NCBI GenBank assembly: GCA_016875975.1
Contig: VGOF01000068.1
Span: 1 to 7,378 of the forward strand
Source: Chloroflexota bacterium
GTDB taxonomy: Bacteria > Chloroflexota > Dehalococcoidia > GIF9 > UBA5629
Length of the DNA stretch: 7,378 nucleotides
Direction of reading: 5' to 3'
Shown: positions 1-6,416 of the stretch, one piece after another
Position numbering within the stretch: position 1 is the first letter of the stretch
How the letters are laid out: every line of letters begins with the position of its first letter
Notes under the pieces: generated by a model
Seen by the model: the letters and a program-made list of their open reading frames with translations, nothing else
The model's database searches: none
Told to the model about the DNA's origin: nothing
Program-made: the position numbers and the translations under genes

Positions 1-1
1 A

Positions 2-511
2 AAAGAAAGAGGTATAAATACTGCTATCGATACTTGTGGAGTTTGCTCTGAGGCCAGTCTTGATAAGCTCTTACCCTATACCGATATCGTGCTCTTTGAT
101 TTGAAAGAGGCAGAGGAGAAGAAGCATCACGAGTTTACGGGGCAACACAATCAGAAGGTCTTCGATAGTCTATTATATGTCAGGGATTACATCGTTGAAT
201 GTTTGCCTGAGAAAGTGCTATGGATCAGGACGCCTCTCATCCCGGGGGCAACTGCTATGCCTGAAAATATTGCCGCACTTGGTGCTTTCATTGCCGGGAG
301 CTTGGATGGTATAGTCCAGCGATGGGAACTCTGTGCTTTCAATAACCTTTGCCGTGATAAATATCGCAGGCTGGAAATTTCTTGGAAATATGCTGACACA
401 CCGCTGATGAGCAAAGACATGGTGGACGAACTGGAGCAATGTGCCAAACGGTCAGGTGTTGACCCTAAGATTGTAATCGCTACCGGCGCAACGAAAGTTG
501 AAGATATATAG
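2..511 (+). CDS. Glycyl-radical-enzyme activating protein (radical SAM, PflA-like), C-terminal part, cut by left edge
   Basis: Activases of this family use a [4Fe-4S] cluster and S-adenosylmethionine to place a glycyl radical on a partner enzyme in the anaerobic cytoplasm. The frame is open to the window edge, so 169 C-terminal residues are visible. The GTG at 89 is internal: homologous-looking sequence (AIDTCGVC, then LLPYTDIVLFDLK) continues upstream of it. Seen: the family's DxK motif as D33-L34-K35 of the fragment, WIRTPLIPG with R76 at the position of the SAM-contacting arginine in pyruvate formate-lyase activase, and a late LCAFNNLCRDKY stretch. That last stretch corresponds to the usual LLPYHxLGxxK, with Asn114 where His is usual. 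The CxxxCxxC cluster motif would lie off the edge. An extra CxxC (C12, C15) sits in the DTCGVC segment. A flavin-barrel gene follows after 9 bases. Family assignment is firm; the partner enzyme is not visible, so the substrate is unknown. Confidence 0.85.
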   Translation, partial: KERGINTAIDTCGVCSEASLDKLLPYTDIVLFDLKEAEEKKHHEFTGQHNQKVFDSLLYVRDYIVECLPEKVLWIRTPLIPGATAMPENIAALGAFIAGSLDGIVQRWELCAFNNLCRDKYRRLEISWKYADTPLMSKDMVDELEQCAKRSGVDPKIVIATGATKVEDI

Positions 512-520
512 GGGGCTAAC

Positions 521-1378
521 ATGAATGTTCAGGGAGCCGTATGCAAATCCTTTGCAGGGTCCGATATCGAGAGCTTATGCGTGGAGTTGAAGGTGGGGTT
601 GCTGGCCACAATAAGTGATGAAGGGTTGCCTCATTTGACGTTGATTTCTACGCTTCAGCCGAATTCTCCTACACAGCTGGTTTTTGGACAATTTGCGGAA
701 GGATTGAGCAAAGTCAACATCAAGAAGAATCACAAGGTTGGGTTCCTAATACTGACGTTAGACCGTAACATGTGGCGTGGTAGAGCTAATTTCACGCGTA
801 CGGCGAGAGGCGGGAAAGAATTTGACATGTTCAATAACATCCCCATGTTTCGCTACAACGCCTATTTTGGTATTCATACGGTTTATTATATGGACTTGTT
901 GGAGCATTATGGCAAGGAACCACTGCCAATGGGTAGCATCATACAAGCAGCCCTCAAGACTATGTTCGCTAAGGCTTTTTCTTCGAAAAAGGGTAAGTGT
1001 GAGGTGCTGAACTTCTGGACGCGCCAATTGATAGACAAGCTGTCAAATCTCAAATTTATATCTTATGTAGATGGAGATGGCTATCCTGTGATTATTCCGG
1101 TTATCCAAGCCCAAACCCTTGGCAGCGAAAGGGTAGTGTTTGCAGCCTCGGCTTATAGTGAGGAGGTAAATGCAATTCCAGTGAATGCCGCGGTTGCTCT
1201 TTTTTGCATGTCCTTTGATATGGAAGATGTTTTGCTGCGAGGAAGATACGAGGGAATACGAGGAATGGGTGGAGTCCAGTGTGGGAGCATGTCTGTTAAC
1301 TGGGTTTATAGTCCAATGCCGCCTAAACCAGAGCAGGTTTATCCCGAGACCCGGTTTGAAGCGGTGACCTCTTTTTAG
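521..1378 (+). CDS. Double split-barrel flavin-binding protein (pyridoxamine 5'-phosphate oxidase-like)
   Basis: A 285-aa soluble protein with two tandem split-barrel modules of the PNPOx-like/FMN-binding type. The first runs about residues 18-95 (ELKVGLLATISDEGLPHLTLIS, then VNIKKNHKVGFLIL). The second runs about 170-255 (LKFISYVDGDGYPVIIPV, then NAAVALFCMSF and VLLRGRYEGI). Both show the family pattern of a first strand, a turn with an acidic residue and Gly, a Pro, and a second strand. The linker (about 95-165) is rich in Phe, Tyr and Met and has no motif I recognise. No signal peptide or membrane segment is evident. The ATG at 521 has GGGGG at 511-515, five bases upstream, overlapping the activase stop, so translational coupling is likely. 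The family binds FMN, F420 or haem, and members range from oxidases to reductases. The reaction here cannot be named. True PNPOx (PdxH) is unlikely because that is a single-domain enzyme of about 200-230 aa. Confidence 0.75.
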   Translation: MNVQGAVCKSFAGSDIESLCVELKVGLLATISDEGLPHLTLISTLQPNSPTQLVFGQFAEGLSKVNIKKNHKVGFLILTLDRNMWRGRANFTRTARGGKEFDMFNNIPMFRYNAYFGIHTVYYMDLLEHYGKEPLPMGSIIQAALKTMFAKAFSSKKGKCEVLNFWTRQLIDKLSNLKFISYVDGDGYPVIIPVIQAQTLGSERVVFAASAYSEEVNAIPVNAAVALFCMSFDMEDVLLRGRYEGIRGMGGVQCGSMSVNWVYSPMPPKPEQVYPETRFEAVTSF

Positions 1379-1469
1379 TTTGTAAATCTAGATTGAGGTG
1401 GTGCTGGATTGGGCATATCATAAATTTTCATGTCTGTTTTCAGTGTTAACCAGGGTAGGTCAGGGGGGC

Positions 1470-1500
1470 TTGACATGGTCATGGGGTGGTAGTGTATTAT
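1470..1500 (+). promoter_or_regulatory. Predicted sigma-70-type promoter of the Liv/ligase operon
   Basis: A perfect TTGACA -35 hexamer (1470-1475) is followed after 19 bases by TATTAT (1495-1500), which matches TATAAT at five of six positions. The spacer is longer than the 17-base optimum but within the functional range. Transcription would start near 1507, giving a leader of about 78 bases before livG. Its position in the largest gap of the window, between two gene blocks of different function, supports it. No experimental or comparative evidence is available, and no operator could be recognised. Confidence 0.5.
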
Positions 1501-1514
1501 ATTTAGAAATCGTT

Positions 1515-1528
1515 TCGCCTGGTGGCGA
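1515..1528 (+). other. Small hairpin in the predicted livG leader
   Basis: TCGCC (1515-1519) and GGCGA (1524-1528) are perfect inverted repeats around a TGGT loop. The structure lies just after the predicted transcription start and is followed by no T-run, so it is not an intrinsic terminator. It might protect the 5' end of the mRNA or be a small protein-binding site. A five-pair stem can also occur by chance. Confidence 0.25.
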
Positions 1529-1552
1529 CCAAGTCTACAGCGAGGTTTCTCT

Positions 1553-1594
1553 ATGAGTGATTGTGTTTTTGATGGAGTTCAGTTGTGGGTGTAA
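1553..1594 (+). CDS. Possible 13-codon leader ORF overlapping the livG start
   Basis: ATG at 1553 opens a 13-residue frame (MSDCVFDGVQLWV) ending in TAA at 1592-1594. A GAGG at 1542-1545 lies seven bases upstream of the ATG. The frame is +1 relative to livG, and its last codons and stop run across the livG GTG start at 1585. This is the geometry expected for translational coupling through a leader peptide. It has three Val and one Leu, too few to argue strongly for branched-chain attenuation, and no terminator follows. Chance occurrence is quite possible. Confidence 0.25.
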   Translation: MSDCVFDGVQLWV

Positions 1595-2364
1595 CAACAA
1601 AAGACGATGTTAAGCTAGAAGTTAATAGTATCAGCCTGAGTTTTGGCCAATTGCGCGCTTTAGACGGGGTTGATATTGAGGTCAAAGGGTCTGAGATTCT
1701 AGCTGTCATCGGGCCCAATGGTGCTGGTAAGAGCTGCTTACTGAATTGCATAAATGGATTTTATCGCCCTCAGGAGGGCGATATTTATTTTGCGGACCAG
1801 AAAATCACCCGAATGCCTACCCATAAGATAGCTGAAATGGGGGTGTCTCGTACTTTCCAGAACATCGAACTTTATGCAGGGCTGACCGTGCTGGATAATC
1901 TCATGGCGGCCAGGCATATACGTATGAAGCAGGGGGCATTGACTGGGGCACTCTATTTTGGGCCAACATATAAAGAAGAAATCGAACATCGCAGGGTGGT
2001 GGAAGATATCATCGATTTTTTGGAGATGGAGCCAATCAGGAAAAAGGTAGTGGCTCTCTTACCCTATGGGATGCGGAAGCGGGTTGAGTTGGGGAGAGCC
2101 TTGGCATTGGAACCGAAGCTTCTCTTGCTCGATGAACCTATGGCTGGGATGAATATAGACGAGAAAGAGGATATGGCTCGATTTGTCATCGACACTATCG
2201 AGCTGAGACGGATCCCAATCGTTCTCGTTGAACATGATATGGAAGTGGTCATGGACATCGCCGACAGGATAGTTGTCCTTGACTTCGGACACAAGATTGC
2301 TGAAGGTACACCTGGTGAAATAAGGGCAAATCCTGCCGTAATCAAAGCCTATTTGGGTGAGTAA
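1585..2364 (+). CDS. livG: Liv-type (HAAT family) ABC transporter ATP-binding protein, LivG-like
   Basis: A cytoplasmic ATPase that drives import through the LivH/LivM-like permeases encoded downstream. Its 259 aa match the usual LivG length. Seen: Walker A GPNGAGKS (43-50), Q-loop Gln92 in the LivG-typical SRTFQNIELYAGLTVLDNL, a signature region LLPYGMRKRVELGRAL (158-173), Walker B LLLLDEP (179-185) with catalytic Glu184, D-loop AGMN (187-190) and H-loop His217 in LVEHDMEVV. The C-terminal GxxIAEGTPGEI...AYLGE is typical of LivG. The signature reads L-P-Y-G-M rather than LSGGQ or LSYGQ. The start is GTG at 1585 with GGAG at 1574-1577, seven bases upstream; an in-frame TGA at 1570 rules out an earlier start. 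The ligase gene starts at or just after its stop. Function as a transporter ATPase is firm; the exact solute is not. Confidence 0.93.
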   Translation: MGVTTKDDVKLEVNSISLSFGQLRALDGVDIEVKGSEILAVIGPNGAGKSCLLNCINGFYRPQEGDIYFADQKITRMPTHKIAEMGVSRTFQNIELYAGLTVLDNLMAARHIRMKQGALTGALYFGPTYKEEIEHRRVVEDIIDFLEMEPIRKKVVALLPYGMRKRVELGRALALEPKLLLLDEPMAGMNIDEKEDMARFVIDTIELRRIPIVLVEHDMEVVMDIADRIVVLDFGHKIAEGTPGEIRANPAVIKAYLGE

Positions 2365-2368
2365 GAAA

Positions 2369-4342
2369 ATGACAACAAGTTCTAGACCTATGTTTGATAC
2401 TGCCGCCAAATACCTGCGACACAACTACCTGCAATATGGTGACAAAAAAGTGGCGATGCGAGTGAAAGATATGGGTATTTGGCAGTCATATACCTGGAAG
2501 GACTATTACGAGAAAGCGAAATACTTCTCTCTTGGTCTTATCAGTCTTGGGCTGGAACATGGAGATAAGGTGGCGATTTTGGGAGAGAACAAGCCGGAAT
2601 GGTATTGGGCTGAGTTGGCAGCAGGGGCAGCCGGTGCTGTGGTGACCGGAATATTTGTGGACTGTCTGCCGACGGAGGTCAAGTACTATGTTGAGAACTC
2701 TGAGTCCAAATTTGTTGTAGCCCATGACCAGGAGCAGGTTGATAAGTTTTTGAATCCGTACAAGGATAGAGAAGGCAATGAGCATCCTCCACTAAAGGAG
2801 GAATTACCTCTGCTCAAAAAGGTCATTTTCTGGGATTCGAAGGGGATACTGGGATATGAAGGCATTCCAATAGGTGATTATGACGATCCCATTCTGATGA
2901 GCTTTGAACAGGTCTTGGAGTTGGGCAAAGAGTACGAAAAGGTTCACCCTGGCTCATTCGAAGAGAATATCGAGAAAACAAGTGGTGAAGACATAGGGCT
3001 CTTCATGTACACATCGGGGACAACAGGGTTGCCCAAAGCCGCCATGATGCAAAACAGAACTTCACAACTGACAAACAAGGCGTGGGATTATATTGACAAA
3101 TGGAGTGCCAATGAACAATATGTCTCCTTCTTGCCTCCAGCCTGGGTCACCGAGCAGGGATTGGGAATAGGTGCGAACTTACTCACTGGCATGGAGGTAA
3201 ACTTCCCGGAGGAGCCAGAGACAGTGTTGGAGAACATAAGAGAAATCGGGCCAGGTATTTTGTTCTGGGGGCCAGCGAACTGGGAAAATGTCAGCAGGAT
3301 GATACAGGCGAAGATAATCGATACCAGTCCACTAAGGAGGTTACTATATCACATATGCCTGCCTATAGGCTACAAAGTGGGCGATTTACGGTTAGCTGCT
3401 AAGAGGGTCGGTTGGTTTTGGCAATTTTTGTATTGGCTGGCCAATATGGTGGTATTTCGGGCTCTCAAAGATAAGGTTGGCCTATCTAAGGTTCGGATTG
3501 CCTATAGTGCCGGCTCGGCAATAAGCCCTGATATCTTTCGCTATTTCCAGGCTCTTGGGGTCAAGCTTAAGCAACTTTATGGTAGTACAGAGATGGGACT
3601 GGTTACCATACATCCTGATGATGATGTCAGACCTGAGACCTGTGGTCCGCTCATGCCTGGCTACGAGTGTCGTCTGGATAGCGACGGGGAAATAATGGTC
3701 AGGAGCGAGATGCTTTTTGCCGGATACTACAAGAAGCCTGAGGCAACGAAGGAGAAATACAGGGGCGATTGGTATACCAGTGGTGACTTTGGCCACATTG
3801 ATGAGCACGGTCATCTCATTTGTATTGACAGAATGGACCATCTGAAAGAACTCAGAGGCGGGCGCAAGTTTTCACCGCAGTTTGCAGAAATAAGATTGAG
3901 GTTTAGTCCTTATATTAAGGGGGCATTGGTTGTAGGTAGCGAGGACAGGGATTTCGTCACTACCATCATAAATACTGATATAGAAAACGTGGGGCGTTGG
4001 GCTGAAGCTAGACGAATTCCTTATACCACGTTCAGTGACCTGTCTCAAAAACCGGAGGTTATAAAACTGGTTGAAGGAGAGATCCGGAGGGTGAACAGGA
4101 GCCTTCCTGAGTGGAATAGAATAAAGAAATTCGTGAATCTTCACAAGGAATTCGATGCTGACGATGCGGAACTTACCAGAACCAGGAAGTTACGGCGCGA
4201 TTTTATCGAGGAAAGATACGGATACCTGATAGAAGCGCTGTATGGGGATAAGGCCGAGCTGCAAGTAGAAGCTCCTATCACATATCGCGATGGTCGAACG
4301 GGGACGATAATAACGTCCGTCAAGGTCAACACTGTTGAGTAA
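2369..4342 (+). CDS. AMP-forming acyl-CoA synthetase/ligase (long-chain ACSL-like, ANL superfamily)
   Basis: Activates a carboxylic acid through an acyl-adenylate to its CoA thioester in the cytoplasm. Seen (numbered from ATG 2369, 657 aa): P-loop YTSGTTGLPK (214-223), the A5 motif YGSTEMG (404-410), YTSGD (469-473) with ribose-binding Asp473, hinge region D487-R488, and a C-terminal LTRTRKLRR in which Lys607 fits the adenylation lysine. Length and an insert before the P-loop resemble long-chain ACSL/FadD15 types. An aromatic hydrophobic stretch at 347-363 (GWFWQFLYWLANMVVF) may touch the membrane. A GTG at 2357 is an alternative start that adds four residues and overlaps livG by eight bases. 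I prefer the ATG because GGTGAG (2356-2361) is suitably spaced. The gene sits between livG and livH, so its substrate is plausibly the imported solute. Long-chain, branched-chain and aromatic acids are all possible. Confidence 0.92.
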   Translation: MTTSSRPMFDTAAKYLRHNYLQYGDKKVAMRVKDMGIWQSYTWKDYYEKAKYFSLGLISLGLEHGDKVAILGENKPEWYWAELAAGAAGAVVTGIFVDCLPTEVKYYVENSESKFVVAHDQEQVDKFLNPYKDREGNEHPPLKEELPLLKKVIFWDSKGILGYEGIPIGDYDDPILMSFEQVLELGKEYEKVHPGSFEENIEKTSGEDIGLFMYTSGTTGLPKAAMMQNRTSQLTNKAWDYIDKWSANEQYVSFLPPAWVTEQGLGIGANLLTGMEVNFPEEPETVLENIREIGPGILFWGPANWENVSRMIQAKIIDTSPLRRLLYHICLPIGYKVGDLRLAAKRVGWFWQFLYWLANMVVFRALKDKVGLSKVRIAYSAGSAISPDIFRYFQALGVKLKQLYGSTEMGLVTIHPDDDVRPETCGPLMPGYECRLDSDGEIMVRSEMLFAGYYKKPEATKEKYRGDWYTSGDFGHIDEHGHLICIDRMDHLKELRGGRKFSPQFAEIRLRFSPYIKGALVVGSEDRDFVTTIINTDIENVGRWAEARRIPYTTFSDLSQKPEVIKLVEGEIRRVNRSLPEWNRIKKFVNLHKEFDADDAELTRTRKLRRDFIEERYGYLIEALYGDKAELQVEAPITYRDGRTGTIITSVKVNTVE

Positions 4343-4355
4343 GGCACACTCAGGG

Positions 4356-4363
4356 TAAGGAGG
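4356..4363 (+). promoter_or_regulatory. Strong ribosome binding site of livH-like gene
   Basis: TAAGGAGG is a near-perfect match to the anti-Shine-Dalgarno sequence and ends four bases before GTG 4368. It decides the non-ATG start. The encoded N-terminus, MQFFLELSINGLVIGMLYAL, is the one usual for LivH proteins. Confidence 0.7.
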
Positions 4364-4367
4364 AGAC

Positions 4368-5252
4368 GTGCAGTTCTTTCTCGAGCTAAGCATCAATGGT
4401 CTTGTTATCGGAATGCTGTATGCCTTGGTGGCAGTGGCAATAGTCATAGTATGCAAGGCCACGCAGGTGGTAAGTCTGGCTCACGGGCAGTTGTTGGCTT
4501 TCGGAGCTCTATTCTTTTATCTGGGTTATGTTGCTTTGGGATGGCCACTCTGGGTTAGCGGCTTATTTGCTTTGGCTTTAGGTGCCATACTGGGGTTTGC
4601 TGCTGAGCGCCTTTGTCTAAGGCCGCTGATTGGCCAGCCTTTATTCTCCGGTTTTTTGATGACCTTTGCCATCTTTATGGTGCTGGACGGAGTTTTTGCT
4701 CTTATCCTGAAGGGTGAGGCATGGGGGTTCCCGGACTTCTTACCCAGGGGCGATATTGTTATCGCAGGCATTCGCGTACATATAAGTGGTCTATACAGCA
4801 TTGCTATCTGCTTCCTGACATTCGGCTTGGTCGTGCTCTTGTTCCAGTACACTAAAATGGGCCTGGGAATGCGGGCTACAGCCGAATCTCACAAATTATC
4901 CCAGAGCGTGGGCATAAACGTAAGGACTATCTTTTCAATGGTGTGGATTATATCTGCTGTAGTCGCTGTAGTCGCCGGGGTTATGCTGGCGCGCTACTAT
5001 GATATTCGTTTTATGCTGACCATGGTCGCCTTCAAGGCAATGGTGGTAGCCATTGTGGGTGGGTTGGATTCCTTGAAAGGCGCTGTTGTTGGTGGGCTGA
5101 TACTTGGTTGGGTGGAAAACGTGGCTGCTGGATATCTTGACCCTCTTGTAGGTGGTGGCATAATGGAGGTTGCGGGGTATATCCTGCTGCTTTTTATACT
5201 ATTAGTTAGACCGTATGGCATTTTTGGGCTAGTTCGCGTGGAAAGGATCTGA
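4368..5252 (+). CDS. livH: Liv-type ABC transporter permease, LivH-like
   Basis: An integral membrane subunit that forms the translocation path together with the LivM-like protein. The 294 aa are the normal length for LivH, with about eight hydrophobic segments. Seen: N-terminal FLELSINGLVIGMLYALVAVA, then a VVSLAHGQLLAFGA segment that corresponds to the conserved AHGE/AQGE region. A cytoplasmic coupling loop, MGLGMRATAESHKLSQSVGINV (centred on R169-S174 and G182-N184), has the EAA-like form that contacts the ATPase. VGGLDSLKGAVVGGLILGWVEN follows near the C-terminus, ending in LLVRPYGIFG, as is usual for LivH. It starts 25 bases after the ligase stop, and the livM-like ATG follows its TGA after one base. 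Members of this family import branched-chain amino acids, amides, urea or aromatic acids, so the name gives the family and not the solute. Confidence 0.93.
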   Translation: MQFFLELSINGLVIGMLYALVAVAIVIVCKATQVVSLAHGQLLAFGALFFYLGYVALGWPLWVSGLFALALGAILGFAAERLCLRPLIGQPLFSGFLMTFAIFMVLDGVFALILKGEAWGFPDFLPRGDIVIAGIRVHISGLYSIAICFLTFGLVVLLFQYTKMGLGMRATAESHKLSQSVGINVRTIFSMVWIISAVVAVVAGVMLARYYDIRFMLTMVAFKAMVVAIVGGLDSLKGAVVGGLILGWVENVAAGYLDPLVGGGIMEVAGYILLLFILLVRPYGIFGLVRVERI

Positions 5253-5253
5253 T

Positions 5254-6300
5254 ATGCTTCCGTGTGGCACATTTAACGAGGACTACGGCAAAGATACAGC
5301 AGTCATCAGGACAAGACTGCAGTGGATTGTCACGATATCAGCTATTGTTTTGTTGCTACTGGTGCCTCTCTTCGGCAGCTATTACTATATTGGTCTGATT
5401 AACAAGATTGCAATCACCATAATAGCTGTGCTTGGATTGCAGTTGATGATGGGCTACTGCGGGCTGATTTCATTTGGTCAGGTAGCGTTCATGGCAATAG
5501 GTGCTTATGCTTCGGCTATACTTACCGCCACCTATGGCTGGCCATTCTGGCTAGCGTTGCCAGTTTCTGGCATTGTCGCCGGAATTTTAGGCATTATCGG
5601 TGGTGCACCATCCATGAGAATCAAGGGGTTTTACCTAGCTCTGGCCACTCTGGCCATCTACTATATTGTGGTCTGGTTGATAATTCACCTGAATATAACT
5701 GGTGGGGTCAAGGGGTTACACGTACCACCACCAACGATAGGCGGGTTTGCCTTCGATAGCGATGAGAAAATCTATTATATCATTGTGCCTGTGATGCTGC
5801 TGATGACCTATTTTGCCAAGAATTTGACCAGGTCTAGAGTAGGCAGGGCTTTTGTAGCCATCAGAGACAATGACCTGGCAGCGGCGGTGATGGGTGTGAA
5901 CTTGTTCTATTATAAACTGCTCGCCTTTTTCATCGGCTGCTTTTTTGCTGGCATTGCCGGCTCCTTATTTGCCCATTGGATGATGTACGTCAACGTGGAA
6001 CAGTTCCCACTGACTGATGCGGTCTTTTTCATTGGTATGCTTATCGTTGGTGGACTTGGTACGATAACTGGCGTGTTTTTCGGTACTCTTCTTATCAGTT
6101 TGCTTATCGAGGGCGTTACTTTCGCATCGCCGATGCTGACGAAGCTGCTTCCGGCATTAGGCATGGCACCAGCAGCAGCGCTGGCTGCCAGTTCCTTTGG
6201 TGTCATCATTGCTCTCTTCTTGATTTTTGAACCCAGGGGGCTGGCTCATCGCTGGACTATCTTCAAAGCATCCTATCGGCTTTTCCCGTTTGCCTATTGA
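5254..6300 (+). CDS. livM: Liv-type ABC transporter permease, LivM-like
   Basis: The second membrane subunit of the importer, 348 aa, within the usual LivM range. A short polar N-terminus (about 1-22) precedes about eight to ten hydrophobic segments. Seen: the LivM hallmark MGYCGLISFGQVAFMAIGAYASA (GYCGLISFGQ at 67-76), and MRIKGFYLALATLAI, which corresponds to the conserved LRLRGxYLALxTLA. TGGVKGL matches the conserved TGGxxGL. The EAA-like coupling loop GRAFVAIRDNDLAAAVMGVN is at 197-216, and GGLGTITGVFFGTLLI follows. The C-terminus ends in IFEPRGLAHRW, as is common for LivM. ATG 5254 has AAAGGA at 5242-5247, six bases upstream, inside the livH end; the two genes are separated by one base and probably translationally coupled. 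No broken motif is apparent. Confidence 0.93.
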   Translation: MLPCGTFNEDYGKDTAVIRTRLQWIVTISAIVLLLLVPLFGSYYYIGLINKIAITIIAVLGLQLMMGYCGLISFGQVAFMAIGAYASAILTATYGWPFWLALPVSGIVAGILGIIGGAPSMRIKGFYLALATLAIYYIVVWLIIHLNITGGVKGLHVPPPTIGGFAFDSDEKIYYIIVPVMLLMTYFAKNLTRSRVGRAFVAIRDNDLAAAVMGVNLFYYKLLAFFIGCFFAGIAGSLFAHWMMYVNVEQFPLTDAVFFIGMLIVGGLGTITGVFFGTLLISLLIEGVTFASPMLTKLLPALGMAPAAALAASSFGVIIALFLIFEPRGLAHRWTIFKASYRLFPFAY

Positions 6301-6398
6301 TGATTTACTAGTGGAGCTTTGAGGCACGAATAGCTTCAGAAAAAGGGGGTGAGAATGGGTGTGGCATAATTCGGAACAAACTGCAGGAGCTATTTTAT

Positions 6399-6407
6399 AG
6401 GAGGTGA
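6399..6407 (+). promoter_or_regulatory. Very strong ribosome binding site of the substrate-binding lipoprotein gene
   Basis: AGGAGGTGA is a full-length match to the anti-Shine-Dalgarno sequence. It lies nine bases before ATG 6417 but directly abuts ATG 6408, which is too close. It therefore favours 6417 as the start. A stronger site here than upstream of the permeases fits the usual need for an excess of binding protein over transporter. Confidence 0.6.
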
Positions 6408-6416
6408 ATGGGTTTA

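Noticed and set aside
89..511. Activase starting at GTG 89 as a complete 140-aa protein
   Set aside because: Codons upstream in the same frame are open to the edge and encode activase-like sequence (DTCGVC, LLPYTD), so the gene is truncated by the window and not short.
187..522. 111-aa minus-strand frame opposite the activase
   Set aside because: It is a shadow of the activase frame: low-complexity Ser/Pro/Ile composition, no motif, and antisense to a recognised protein.
1346..1376. Possible intrinsic terminator at the end of the flavin-barrel gene
   Set aside because: GAG/ACC can pair with GGT/CTC before five T residues, but only with a three-base bulge and a large loop. The stem is weak and lies inside the coding sequence.
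1385..1394. AATCTAGATT palindrome downstream of the flavin-barrel gene
   Set aside because: A ten-base perfect palindrome without flanking symmetry or a second copy is not enough to call an operator.
6355..6369. Four-codon frame (MGVA, stop) with a purine-rich ribosome-binding-like stretch between the livM-like and livK-like genes
   Set aside because: It is too short to be meaningful, and G-rich stretches are common here; no coupling to the next start is apparent because the stop is about 48 bases upstream of ATG 6417.
6408..6416. ATG 6408 as the start of the binding protein
   Set aside because: Its ribosome binding site would directly abut the codon, with only three bases after AGGAGG. ATG 6417 gives better spacing and a normal n-region. 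It remains possible and adds only three residues.
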